Source of the DNA: Undibacterium sp. YM2
GTDB taxonomy: Bacteria > Pseudomonadota > Gammaproteobacteria > Burkholderiales > Burkholderiaceae_D
NCBI RefSeq assembly: GCF_009937975.1
Contig: NZ_AP018442.1
Span: 62,001-126,000, forward strand
Reading direction: 5' to 3'
DNA length: 64,000 nt
Position numbers and translations under genes: made by a program. This document shows positions 8,663 to 18,700 of this stretch, piece by piece. The notes beneath the pieces are model-generated. The model saw only the letters and a list, made by a program, of their open reading frames with translations. It was not told where the DNA came from and made no database searches. How positions within the stretch are numbered: position 1 is the first letter of the stretch; every line of letters starts with the position of its first letter.

Positions 8663-8700
8663 GGGGTCGCCTCAGAAAACGGAAAATAAAGCACGCTAAG
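8663..8700. repeat. 38-bp terminal inverted repeat of a Tn21-subgroup Tn3-family transposon
   Basis: Begins GGGGTCGCCTCAGAAAACGG and continues to 8700 (ending GCACGCTAAG), the expected 38-bp length and sequence of Tn21-group ends, differing by one base or so from the Tn21 form I remember. The tnpA stop lies inside it, as in those transposons. The other end is not visible in the window. Confidence 0.85.
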
Positions 8701-8868
8701 CCGGTTGCAGCGGTCGTAGCGGCCTGAATTTGCCCGCGCCGATCTTGGCGCTGCTGCGCCAGAGGTAATCTCCGGTCAGGTTGATGTGCTCCCAGCTCAA
8801 CGGCGACAGGTACTGCAACAGCGCGTCATCGACAACATGGCCGTTGCCGCGCAACGCCGTAAAGTGCC
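8696..8868 (-). pseudogene. tnpA: C-terminal fragment of Tn3-family transposase
   Basis: The minus frame reads [53 protein letters not shown] then stop (8698-8696). This is the conserved carboxyl end of Tn3-family TnpA. Homology is lost upstream of about 8868, where unrelated sequence joins. Only about 57 of roughly 990 residues remain. Confidence 0.8.
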
Positions 8869-9183
8869 ACAGAAGATGAGACTGGAATTGGCAAAGAACG
8901 CTCTGATTAACAGAAAACTGTCACATAATTTGAGACTGATTGTCGCAAATGTTGACGTAGTCCGCATGCGTTTCGCTTTCGCCTGGCTAATCTTTTTGTG
9001 CTCCATCGACTCATCGGTTTCCATGGGCGCTTCGGCAAAATATCGCCCCATGGCAATCGCCACCGAACTGAACTTCAAGCGCTCGATTTCTTCCGGTTCC
9101 AATTTGCCGTGTACCTGCGCTATCGCTGCACTCATTTCGTCCCATAAGGACTTATCCGGCACATAGTTGTTCAGCGAATCGGC
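8869..9183 (-). other. Unrecognised coding-like remnant
   Basis: A minus frame entering near 9183 reads ADSLNNYVPDKSLWDEMSAA, IAQVHGKLEPEEIERLKFSS, VAIAMGRYFAEAPMETDESM, EHKKISQAKAKRMRTT, which looks like real protein, but there is no clear start and it degenerates after about 8950. I do not recognise the family. Probably a fragment joined to the Tn3 remnant by deletion. Confidence 0.3.
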
Positions 9184-11877
9184 TCAGCTAGTAAGCACTC
9201 CATTAGTATTAGCGATGGCTACGCCACTAAACGTGTATGGAGTGAGGTTAAAGCTAGCTGGGACATTTTGACCACTCCCATTGTCTGCATTACAGCGCAA
9301 CTGTACCTCGACATTGGTACAACCGGTATAATTACCTGGCGGTAAAAACCCCGTGCGCGGCCCAGGCGTAAAAGCCGGTATTCCGTTAACAAGTGGCGGC
9401 AAGTAGGGATTCACGATGGACGCGGCGCCATCGACAATCGAGAGTGCAACATCACCACTTGAAGTGAGATCGAAAGATACAGAGCCATAGGTACCATCTG
9501 AGAGCAATGCAGTGCAGGTAAAAATGATGGTAATGTTCGAACAGGAGTCTAAATACGATCCTGCAGGAAGGTAGTTAGCTAGAAGGTCGGTAACTACAAT
9601 TCCTCCACTTACGGCGAACCATGGGTGGGCCCATGCTTGAGATGGATCGCCAGGCGAGTATATGTTGTAGCACTTGCTAGAGAAGTAGGTGTACGAGTTA
9701 TTAGATTGCAAGGCGCTAGGCCAAGTACCCTGAAATTCATAGTGCCACGAGTTATAGGGGCTGCCACCATCTTTCCACATATTTTCGGAAACCTGATTGC
9801 CGTCAATGTCAAATGGGGGATGTGCAAATGGTGCAGGTTTTACCCAACTATTTGTGCGCACAAACCAAGCGCTACCCTCATATCCTGTACCGTCCGCTGC
9901 AAATAAGGAAGAAAACGAAAATGTTGCACCATAATCGCTTCTATCGTCGTTGAAGCCCTGATCGTAGAGGTATTGGAAAATGTTGTTGTAGCGTGAAATT
10001 CCGGTTGTTGGTTGGAATATTTTGCCAAATTCCGCCTGCATCGGGTATCTCCACGTGTTTAACATTGCCGGTAAGCTCCATGGAGTACCAATCAGTCCAC
10101 TATTTACACTCAAGACGTCGGTGCCTGCGCTCCAGTTCCGGAGCTTACCTGATAGATGACCAAGAACGAGAAGCTGACTTTGAGTTTCATAGTAAATATT
10201 ACCAGGCTGACCAACGACCTCGGGAATGTATGCGACTGCCATGTCATCCGGAAGTGGACCAAGCAGAGTAGCGAAGGATTTAAAGTACTGCCAGAAGGTT
10301 GCTCGGTACAGATCGCGTTGCTGCGTGATATTCGGGACCGCGTTGCCGATGCCACTTCCGCCAATTAGCCATGCGTTATAGAAGGCCTTGGCAGAGGTAC
10401 TTATCGTCAAATTGGTGTTCGGACTGTCAACACTAGCATTAGCCTGATAATTTTGTGCCTGAATGACCAGTTGCACCCCTTGCGTTTGAATCACTGAGTA
10501 GTAATGAAATAGCCACTGCGCTGTAGCAAAGCAGCTCTCATTTGATAGAAAATTCTGCGCTGTGCCATAGACCCCGCCAGCATTGATGATGGCATTCTGT
10601 AAAGCGACAGGGAGCGGCGTTGCCATGCCCGTACCCATAATCGTATCGTGAATAATCTGAATAGAATCTGTTACACCGTCGTTTGGATCGAGAATCTTTG
10701 TCGCAATTGCAGATATTTGGGAGGGATCAATACCTTTTGTCGTTGTCGTATAACCTGTTATGGTTTGCACTGTACTTTGGACGTTGGCGACGGCAGTGGT
10801 CATTTGCGCTGAAAGAACATTCAATTCGAGTTGATGTAGATCTGTAAGAACTGCAGAAAGTTGCTGAATGATTTTCAATTGGTTATTTATAACAGTCGTG
10901 AGTTCGTTCTCGATGTTTTGCAACGCGGTAGCGATCGGATTTGATTTATCTCCGAATATCCAAGAGCAGACAAGTGACATTATCTGGCTACCCACAGCAG
11001 AAGCCATTCCTCCAGCGAAGCTTTTCGCTCCAAAACTGAGTAAGTCGGATGCTGTCGTCTCAAATGCATCTTCCATTACACTAGCAGCGACACCATCTGT
11101 AGTTTGAGCGAGATCACCCATGCTGTCTGCAAATGTGCCGTCCTGCGCATTGAGTACGTCCATCCAGGTAGTATCGTTAGATGCCCAAGTGGCGGAGGCA
11201 GTTATCACAGGCGCATTATCTACCGCCAATGATGTCACTGATAACTCTGATGTAATTGTTGGCCGCAAGCCAGGTGTAGCAAAGAGAGAAAAGCGCGGCG
11301 GAGGTGTTTTCGCGATTTTATTGCTCCATGCCGATATCTCTCCCGCCTCACTTATCGACGCCTTTAATTTCGAACGGTTCAGTACATTTGGAGCGGCTAT
11401 ATGCAACAGAAACGGAGCTGTATAGCCGGGCATAAACGCAGTTGCAGTTGCACCGAAGAGATGAGCTTTTACATGGGCATCAGCTTGATCGGATGAGAAT
11501 TCACTGTTGTGTATCAGCACTGCACGCGTCGCTGTGGATGCTTCATTTAAATAAATCAGTTGACCTGGTTGAGGCACAACCGGAGGTATCGCTTCATAGA
11601 TGGACCTGTCGACGTCTAGCGTGATTCCCTCACTAATCTGCGACTGCGTAAGGGTGAGATTGGGGAAGCCATAGAGGACAGCATTGGCTGGCACAGTAGG
11701 ATATTCCAGCTCAAAGCGTCCGTTTGGCGCAGTAGTTACAGTGGCGAGAACAGTGCCATCGGCAACAACAAGTGCGACTGTACCTGGTTCGGCCTGCGGT
11801 TGGGAGAGGAAACCTTCCAACATGGCTAATGTAGATTTATTGTTTTGTGTCACAACACTTTGACTTTTATTTTCCAT
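9184..11877 (-). CDS. Large protein with helical core and two C-terminal cyanovirin-like (CVNH) repeats
   Basis: 897 residues from ATG 11877, chosen because GGAGA lies 9 bases upstream; an in-frame ATG further out has no such site. Layout: a short N-terminal beta domain (PGTVALVVADGTVLATVTTA, carboxypeptidase-regulatory-like), a hydrophobic/Gly-Ala segment with GAKSFAGGMASAVGSQIMSL, a coiled coil (LTTVINNQLKIIQQLSAVLT, DLHQLELNVLSAQMTTAVAN), a central domain rich in Trp/Tyr/Asn, and two repeats at the end: PAGSYLDSCSNITIIFTCTA ... VSFDLTSS ... DG and PPGNYTGCTNVEVQLRCNAD ... ASFNLTPY. The Cys pairs, FDL/FNL strand and spacing match the CVNH lectin fold. No signal peptide. Possibly a carbohydrate-binding toxin or surface protein; function inferred, family of the large part not recognised. 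The gene is AT-richer than the IS copies around it. Confidence 0.6.
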   Translation of the reverse strand: MENKSQSVVTQNNKSTLAMLEGFLSQPQAEPGTVALVVADGTVLATVTTAPNGRFELEYPTVPANAVLYGFPNLTLTQSQISEGITLDVDRSIYEAIPPVVPQPGQLIYLNEASTATRAVLIHNSEFSSDQADAHVKAHLFGATATAFMPGYTAPFLLHIAAPNVLNRSKLKASISEAGEISAWSNKIAKTPPPRFSLFATPGLRPTITSELSVTSLAVDNAPVITASATWASNDTTWMDVLNAQDGTFADSMGDLAQTTDGVAASVMEDAFETTASDLLSFGAKSFAGGMASAVGSQIMSLVCSWIFGDKSNPIATALQNIENELTTVINNQLKIIQQLSAVLTDLHQLELNVLSAQMTTAVANVQSTVQTITGYTTTTKGIDPSQISAIATKILDPNDGVTDSIQIIHDTIMGTGMATPLPVALQNAIINAGGVYGTAQNFLSNESCFATAQWLFHYYSVIQTQGVQLVIQAQNYQANASVDSPNTNLTISTSAKAFYNAWLIGGSGIGNAVPNITQQRDLYRATFWQYFKSFATLLGPLPDDMAVAYIPEVVGQPGNIYYETQSQLLVLGHLSGKLRNWSAGTDVLSVNSGLIGTPWSLPAMLNTWRYPMQAEFGKIFQPTTGISRYNNIFQYLYDQGFNDDRSDYGATFSFSSLFAADGTGYEGSAWFVRTNSWVKPAPFAHPPFDIDGNQVSENMWKDGGSPYNSWHYEFQGTWPSALQSNNSYTYFSSKCYNIYSPGDPSQAWAHPWFAVSGGIVVTDLLANYLPAGSYLDSCSNITIIFTCTALLSDGTYGSVSFDLTSSGDVALSIVDGAASIVNPYLPPLVNGIPAFTPGPRTGFLPPGNYTGCTNVEVQLRCNADNGSGQNVPASFNLTPYTFSGVAIANTNGVLTS

Positions 11878-12464
11878 ACTACAATCTCCATGAAATGGTG
11901 GGACAAAGAAGACAGGGTACTTTGTCATCAACTTACACACCCAAAGCACTCACAAAGACACTTAGATTCTTGCTTGCCTTGAGTTTGATCAATAGCTTTA
12001 GAAGCTATTTCAAGTGCTATTGATTTAATTACTCAATTAAAAGAGTAAGTAATAGACAACAATCTATCATGTGTAATTGCTAATTAAGAATTATAATTTG
12101 ATAATAATTGTTAATTTAATTTGCTTCACTCATATATACTTCTTCAAATCTTGGTCATGAAAGAAAGGGTAAATAGAGCGCGATAACCTGGCGAAAATTA
12201 AATTGCTCCATTGTGCGCGAACGGCAAGTCACGCAATTTGCTCTAATCCACTCCGTCGGCAATTCATTCAAGTGATTGTGCGATAAGCTATTGAGAACTA
12301 TTAAGACTTCCCCAATTTATGGCATCACCAAAGATTAGTCTGTTTTCAACAAGTGGCGATGATCGATGGGCGCTGTTGAGCATGTTACGTGCATTCAGAT
12401 AGAAGGAGCCAGTACCCCAGTGCTTCATACTATATCTATACGTTTTGCGTGAGTCCTGTAAATG
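11878..12464. other. AT-rich intergenic region upstream of the CVNH-repeat gene
   Basis: Roughly 580 bp with no coding frame. 12040-12130 is very AT-rich (AATTGCTAATTAAGAATTAT and following) and could hold the promoter of the minus-strand gene. Nothing else is recognised. Confidence 0.35.
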
Positions 12465-13601
12465 TCAGCCGCGTGCACCTTCTAAACGTCGCTGTTCTTC
12501 ATTCGCAAGATCAGCGATGGGAAATAAAATAGCTCGGTCGAAATCAGCAAGAGCGCTACCGCGCGAGACACGTGCCGGCCAGTCTGCATGGGTCAGGGCG
12601 CCACGTCCCAGTGATATTGCATCTGCTTGGCCGCTTGCAAGTAAATCGGCGGCACGCACTGGATCATGCAATGATCCGTTCGCAATGACAGGTATACACG
12701 TATATTTCCGGGCAAGAGTAGCCAGGCTGAGGCCGTCTCCGAACGCGCTCTTCCATGCTTCAAACTCGGTAGTGTGGATATAATCGATAGGCAGTTTCGC
12801 CAGTGTCCCAAAAATGAGTGCAGCCTCAATTTCTGCATTGCGCCATTTGTGTGTGAAGTCATTTACCTTCGCTTGGGATATGCGCAAACCAACTGTTATC
12901 TCGACTCCGACTGCCATGCGTACTGCCCGTACGACCTCAATCATCAGGCGTAGGCGGCGTTCTATGTTCCCGCCATACTCGTCGTCGCGCAGGTTCGTCC
13001 CTTCGCTAAGAAATTGATCAAGCAGGTAACCGTTTGCGCCGTGGATTTCGACTCCGTCGAAACCAGCATCTTTTGCACGGACAGCCGCAGCGGCGAAGCC
13101 ATGGATTGTTTCTGCAATTTCATCGTGTGTCATTGCGCCTGGTAACGGGTAGTCACCCTTGCCACGATAGAATTCCATCTGCTGTCCTTTAGGTTTTACC
13201 GCAGACGGGGCAACTGTATCGTCCCGGTAAGGGTTTCCTTGCGCCAGCGCACCTGCATGCATCAGTTGTGCAATGATGTACCCGCCATTTTGATGGGCTC
13301 CCTCAACCACCTTTACCCAGGAATCGCGTTGGATATCGTCAGACAAGCCGGGTTGCTTCCAATAACCTTGTGAGTAAGCTGTGTCCGTATAAATACCCTC
13401 GGTGATTATCAAGACGAAACCACCTTCGGCAAAGGAGCTGTAGTAGCGTGCCATTTGATGCGTCGCGCATCCAGTGTCTGTCGCACTTACACGTGTCATG
13501 GGTGCCACCGCTAGCCGATTTTTAAGCCACATGCGCCCTACGCGCAGAGGATCGAACAGGAATTTCAACTGTTGAATATGATGTTTTTTGGTATCTTTCA
13601 T
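12465..13601 (-). CDS. Old Yellow Enzyme-family FMN oxidoreductase
   Basis: 378 residues, the usual length. A (beta/alpha)8 flavoprotein: LFDPLRVGRMWLKNRLAVAP with the APMTR strand near residue 33, the substrate-binding pair in FDGVEIHGANGYLLDQFLSE (HGAN, His/Asn), RDDEYGGNIERRLRLMIEVV, and the FMN phosphate loop VIANGSL ... ADAISLGRGAL. It reduces activated alkenes with NAD(P)H; the true substrate is unknown. The ATG follows the ridA-like stop by one base with a GGGAG site, so the two formed an operon, perhaps for detoxifying reactive carbonyls or enamines. Confidence 0.88.
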   Translation of the reverse strand: MKDTKKHHIQQLKFLFDPLRVGRMWLKNRLAVAPMTRVSATDTGCATHQMARYYSSFAEGGFVLIITEGIYTDTAYSQGYWKQPGLSDDIQRDSWVKVVEGAHQNGGYIIAQLMHAGALAQGNPYRDDTVAPSAVKPKGQQMEFYRGKGDYPLPGAMTHDEIAETIHGFAAAAVRAKDAGFDGVEIHGANGYLLDQFLSEGTNLRDDEYGGNIERRLRLMIEVVRAVRMAVGVEITVGLRISQAKVNDFTHKWRNAEIEAALIFGTLAKLPIDYIHTTEFEAWKSAFGDGLSLATLARKYTCIPVIANGSLHDPVRAADLLASGQADAISLGRGALTHADWPARVSRGSALADFDRAILFPIADLANEEQRRLEGARG

Positions 13602-13602
13602 A

Positions 13603-13986
13603 TCAGCTCCCTATGTCAGTGCGTATAGCCACAATTGCTTCTATCTCTATCATGGCCGCAGGATCGTACAGTGACTTGATTTCTGCAATTGTGTCTGCCG
13701 GGTACGGCGCAGTAAAAAAACGACGGCGTAGTTCGACGACCTCTTTGAAATTGCCCATATCAGTAACGAAAATGGTAACCTTGATAACATCCTCAAGGCT
13801 GGAACCCCCCGCCTCTAGTGCGCGCCTGAGATTGGCAAATGCCTGCTCACCCTGAGCTTCAAACCCCCCAGCGACGATCTTGCCGTCGACTCCGGCACCT
13901 GCCTGACCGGAAACGAATAACAGCCTGTCAAATTTGATCGCCTGTGAAAGCAGGAAAGGTTCGTAGTTGTCTGGATGGGTAATAAC
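13603..13986 (-). pseudogene. RidA/YjgF-family protein, N-terminus removed by IS6 copy 2
   Basis: The frame reads VITHPDNYEPFLLSQAIKFD, RLLFVSGQAGAGVDGKIVAG, GFEAQGEQAFANLRRALEAG, VIKVTIFVTDMGNF ... EIEAIVAIRTDIGS. RidA-family trimers hydrolyse reactive enamine/imine intermediates; the conserved C-terminal Arg is present (IRTD). About 127 residues remain and the IS6 end at 13987 lies in the first codons; upstream in frame a stop is reached inside the IS with no ATG or good GTG. So only a few N-terminal residues and the start were lost, and translation is probably abolished. Confidence 0.8.
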
Positions 13987-14809
13987 GGTTCTGTCGCATT
14001 GTTGATCAAAAGGCGGAATTTCCCCGAAACGGCACTGCTGCGCTCAAACGGGACGGACCACTCCTGCCAGCGCATAAAATTGGTCAGCGAACGACATTGC
14101 ATCGGCGCCGTCGATTGCGAACTGGCCCTTGCGGATCATGTGTATCAGTTCGATGCCGGCGAGCACGGAGCCGGCACACCGGATCGATTTGAAGTTGAGC
14201 ATCGGCCTGGTCACCCGCTTGATGGCGCGATGGTCCTGCTCGACGATGTTGTTGAGGTATTTAACTTGGCGCACTAGGATCGGCACGTCGCGGCCGGCGT
14301 TGATCGCATCGATCGCCGCCTTGTTGGCGCCGCTCTTGTCCATCGCAACATTGTCCGGATCGCCGTTCGCTCCCATGGCCTTTTCGAAGAAGCGCTTCGC
14401 TGCGGCCATGTCGCGCCTGGCCGTCAGCAGTAAGTCGACGGTCTTGCCCTGCTTGTCGACAGTGCAGTAGAGGTATTTCCAGACGCCCTTGACCTTGATG
14501 TACGTCTCATCCATGCGCCAGCTGCCCCCGACCAGTCGCTTGTGTTTCCGGGCCATCTTCTCGATGAGCGGCAGGAACCGAATCGCCCAACGGTTGATCG
14601 ACGAATGGTCGACCGACACGCCACGCTCTTCCATGATCTCCTCGAGGTGCCGGTAGCTCAGCGGGTAGGCCGCATACCAGCGGATGCAGACCAAGATCAC
14701 ATCGATCGGAAAGCGCATCCCTTTGAAGTTGAGCATATCGGTTCGTCCTGGGTTCGGGCACCGCAGTTTACCTAATTGGCACGTCGACCTTCGCTAACGC
14801 GACAGTACC
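13987..14809 (-). mobile_element. IS6-family insertion sequence, copy 2
   Basis: Same ends and same 823-bp length as copy 1, same orientation, offset 10190 bp. It interrupts the ridA-like gene. Flanking octamers (GTAATAAC and TTCTGGTT) differ, so no target duplication; nor do they pair with the flanks of copy 1. That fits IS6-mediated deletion or inversion after insertion. Confidence 0.9.
14044..14736 (-). CDS. IS6-family transposase (copy 2)
   Basis: 230 residues, identical in sequence to the copy at 3854-4546, with the DDE residues in MDETYIK, MDKSGAN and VEQDHRA. Intact. Two such copies can generate translocatable units and rearrange the DNA between and around them. Confidence 0.95.
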   Translation of the reverse strand: MLNFKGMRFPIDVILVCIRWYAAYPLSYRHLEEIMEERGVSVDHSSINRWAIRFLPLIEKMARKHKRLVGGSWRMDETYIKVKGVWKYLYCTVDKQGKTVDLLLTARRDMAAAKRFFEKAMGANGDPDNVAMDKSGANKAAIDAINAGRDVPILVRQVKYLNNIVEQDHRAIKRVTRPMLNFKSIRCAGSVLAGIELIHMIRKGQFAIDGADAMSFADQFYALAGVVRPV

Positions 14810-15773
14810 TTCTGGTTAGAACGGAATATGATAATGAGTTTAAAATTGTTGAACTTAAATCATCATGGAAGATGTCGTTAAGTAAAGATGCTTGGTATTA
14901 ATGAATTGGCGGGCCTCTCTTGGTTTGCATGTAACGTAACGCCTTTTATTTAATAAGAGGCGTCTCAAAAACGGGATTTAAAGTTCGCTAAGCGTGCGCG
15001 GAGGCCGGCACCCAGCGGTACAGCATCGGTACGGACATGCCAAGGTTCTTGGTCACAGCTAAGTTGTGTATCGTTGCAGCGGGCAAGACTGCCAACCCAA
15101 TCAATTTCCTTAGCCTACGGCGTGTAATAACATTGAATATCCTGACTGGGAATGACATTGAGAAAACGAGGATACTCGGTACGTTCGATCGATTCCAGCC
15201 TGCCTCCAAATGGTCAATTTGGCAAAGATTAGCGTAGTGATCAGGAAAAGGGAAATGCTGTTGAAAGATGCTGGGTCGGGAAAATAGATCCTTATGCAAA
15301 TAATTGCGAATTTTTTTCACTCTATATAACTGAAAGTGTTATGGGATAATTTTACCATTATCTCGGCACGACCCCAGCTTGACTGCACCGGCAATTCCAG
15401 CCCGCCGGGTGATACCAGGAAATCAAATAATAGTTATTTATTTGAAATCTTCCTTGCTGCCTCAAGGTCTAATATTTATAATTAATCTAGCCTATTAGAT
15501 AATTGTTGTTGCTAAAAAGAACACCGTTATCCAACCAGGCAGCACATGCGGTGCCGGCAGCAAGAGTACGTTGTATGAATTTTTGCCGCGCAACACATGA
15601 ATCGTTGTTCAACAAGATCAAACAGCCCGGCAAGCATGTTGCGTCCTTGTGCCCTCCCCTCCCTGGCAGCCTGCCCGGCGGGTGTCCGGTACGATCAGGC
15701 ATGACCACAATTCGTGGCCTACTCGTGACCTGTATCCATGCATCATGACTGACCGGCAATACACAAGGAAAAC
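14810..15773. other. About 960 bp of non-coding DNA and fragments
   Basis: Contains the resolvase tail at 14991-15065 and, at about 14939-14964, an imperfect hairpin (ACGCCTTTTA / TAAGAGGCGT). The rest has several short open frames without family features. The last 300 bp should hold the promoter of the MACPF-type gene; AAGGAAAAC before 15774 serves as ribosome site. Confidence 0.4.
14991..15065 (-). pseudogene. Tail of a serine resolvase/invertase (HTH only)
   Basis: The minus frame reads LAVTKNLGMSVPMLYRWVPA then SAHA and a stop. This resembles the C-terminal HTH of Tn3-type resolvases (KNLGxSxPTLYRW...). Only about 25 residues survive. It may belong to the same Tn3-family element as the remnant at 8663-8868, but that is a guess. 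Confidence 0.45.
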
Positions 15774-18700
15774 ATGATGACTACCTCCAGCTTTGTCTTG
15801 GGATTTTCCACCAACCTCACCATCGGCCTCAATTCAGACTGGGATCCGGCACGAAACAAACTCAATATTCTCTACCCGACCACGGACGAAGCCATGACGC
15901 CCGCCGCGCCCGTCGTATCGATGGAACGCGGTACCTGGACTTATCCCGACATCAGCCTGCACAACAATGCACTGAGCCTGCTTGATGCGCTTATCCCTTA
16001 CCAGATACTGACCCCGGCTGCTGACATTGACGCTGTACAGATCGGCGCCGGCGCCCTGCTTGGCGGCGCCTATCAGAGCACCGCTTCGCTACAACAGTTG
16101 TCCGGCGCAATCGGCGTTGACCTGACCAAGGCAGACTATCGCTATGCATTGGTGAAATTGCGTCGTGTTGACAGTGAAGTCACTCATGCGTCACAGACTG
16201 GCGGCATTCTGGTGCATGCGCGGCCACGTCAGCCCGATGCAGCCTATCACCTGACAGAAAGCTTCATGTCTGACATCACCAAGCTGCCCCATGCAGGCCG
16301 CAGTCGTCAGCAAGACTATGGTGATCAACTGGTGCAGAGCGATGCAGAACGGGTTCTGGCGTCCTTCAAGCAATACGGCACGCACTATGTGTCGGCACTG
16401 GAATTTGGCGACACCATCCTGCAGGTATTTGCCTACATGCCAGAAAAATTCGCCCGTATCGAAGAAGCATATGCGAATGGCAATAACATCCTGTCCGGCC
16501 CGGGTTCACAGGATTTTGTGCAGTTCACCACTGACAGCAAGACAGGCGTATTTGGCCTTGTGGCTGAATATGGCAAGGTCTTGTGCCTCAGCAATAGCGC
16601 GGCATTTACTAAAAGCCTGCACAACCAGTCCTGGCTGGACAAAATCTGGTCGCAAAAGAACAGTATCTTTGCCTTGTTCAACCCCAATGCCAGCTTTAGC
16701 CTGTTTACCCTGCAAGAACAGTTTACCGAACAGACCGTCAGCAAGGTAACGCTCGCCAGCATGGGGGTGATGATAGAACAGAAGCGGCTCTTGCTCTGGC
16801 AGCGGGTATTCAAGGGGGCGATGGTGCAGAAATATCGCGACAATGTGCAAGCCAACTTCATGGTCTATGACGACCGCGATTTTGAACGCATGCTGCCAGC
16901 CGATTTCAATGATGTAACATCCTTCATCGCGACGCCAAACATCAATGTATACAAGGCCCGCCTTGACATAGGCGAGATGCAGTTCGTCGCCGCCACTGAA
17001 GTTGTCAACTTCACCCTGTTCGCCAATGTGCTGGCCCTGAAGAGCAATGCCGCCTTTGCTGTGCCTGGCAAGAACCTGAGCCTGTATGCCCAAGTGTTTG
17101 ACATGCGCAGCAAGGGGCAGCCGCGCCAGCTGGAATTGAGTGACGCCGGTTACGACCAGCTCAAGCTGGCCTGCGACGAATTTCTCGGGGCACTGGTAGT
17201 ACGCAACCGGGCAGGTGACCGCTATAGCGTGATTGTGGACGGCCTGCGCTTTGGTCTGCAAGGCAGCGGCGCCGGTGCAGTACCCATAATTGCTGGAGAT
17301 GTGCGTCTTTCGCCTGATCAGGAAGCTGTACCGAAGCTGATCAACAGTCTGCAATATTCAATGAGCTTTGCCGAAGCCGTGCTGAGCGACCAGTCAGCCT
17401 GCGCAAACGATGGCCTGCAATTACTGATGCGCCGTTACCTGAACTGGATAGCCAGCTGGATACCTGTCCTGCCCGACGACCCCGAAGTGATCGCCCTGCG
17501 CGTGCGCGCCATGGACTTGGCCAATTTTGTCAACGACCCGGAATCAGGCGCCTTCGTACCGATTCTGCCATTCGACGATTACCAGCAATATGTACAGAAA
17601 ATTCTCGGCTACCTTGACCGTATCCAGCTGCAACTGGTGCAGAATGAACAGCGCATGGCTAACCGCCGCCTGCAGGAACTGGTCATCGATGTCGGCAAGA
17701 CCCTCAATGAAAACATCATCGAATCAGGCAAGCTGGTCAGTGGCATTGTCGATGCCAATATCGCTCAGCAAAAAGACATGCAGGGCTTTTACCAGTCAAT
17801 GATAGACCAGGGCAAGGCTGAAGCTGCACAACAGCAGACAAAACTCAATGAACTCAACAAGCAACTGTTGCATGCCAGAGGGGATGTGGATGTCGCCACG
17901 CAACAGTACAAGTCCGCGGTCGAAAAATGGGAAACCATGGAGATCATCAAGTTTGGTCTGGATGTGGCGACCAACCTGTTCAGCCTGGGTACGTCCTTCT
18001 TGATTCCGGCCTCGTCCATTTCTGCTGTCAAGGACCTGGGGCTGATGGCGCAACGCATACAGAAAACCCTGAATGTACTCAACGCCACGCAAAAACTGTA
18101 TACCGGCATCAGCACCGGCCTGACAGGACTCAATGGTGCACAAGCCGCACTTGACGGCCTCGATGCCGGGCAGTTTGGCAATCCCTCAAGCCAGTCATGG
18201 GATGAGATGTCGCTTTATTTTGACCAGGTGATGGCAACCGGCCCCGATGTCAAGGCAGAAAAGGCTGCATTGCAGACCGCCTTCAAGATCATGGTATTGC
18301 GCGGCAAGGCTGTCGCCGGTGCAGAATCTTCATTGCACACCATACAGCGCAACATCTATACCAATCAATTGCAGCAAGAACTCAATGCCCGTCAGGCAGC
18401 CCGACTGGCCGAGCTGCAAAATAAACTCAATCCTGCCAATGTCAAGGACCTTGACCGTTCTGCCATCGATCTGATGGGCCTGACTGGCCAGCTGACCTAT
18501 ATGCAGAACCAGATGCTGACCATACTGGCCAGGGCTTTCCTGACGCAGGACCAGGCATTGCAATATGCCTACCTGCAGGCAGCTACACCAATTACGTCTT
18601 TCAGTCTGCTCAAGTTCAGCGCCGCCATCGTGCAGCAACACGGCCGCACCCTGGCGGCAAAGAGTGCGCTGGCACCTTACCAGCCGGTGCGCACCAAACC

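Noticed and set aside
8514..8699. Plus-strand 61-codon frame
   Set aside because: Antisense shadow of the IS66 TnpC tail and the Tn21-type repeat.
13815..14102. 95-codon frame running from IS6 copy 2 into the RidA gene
   Set aside because: Out of frame with the RidA homology; the RidA sequence is in another frame and stops at 13605-13603.
3797..14809. Classical composite transposon with 8-bp target duplication
   Set aside because: None of the four flanking octamers match each other in any pairing.
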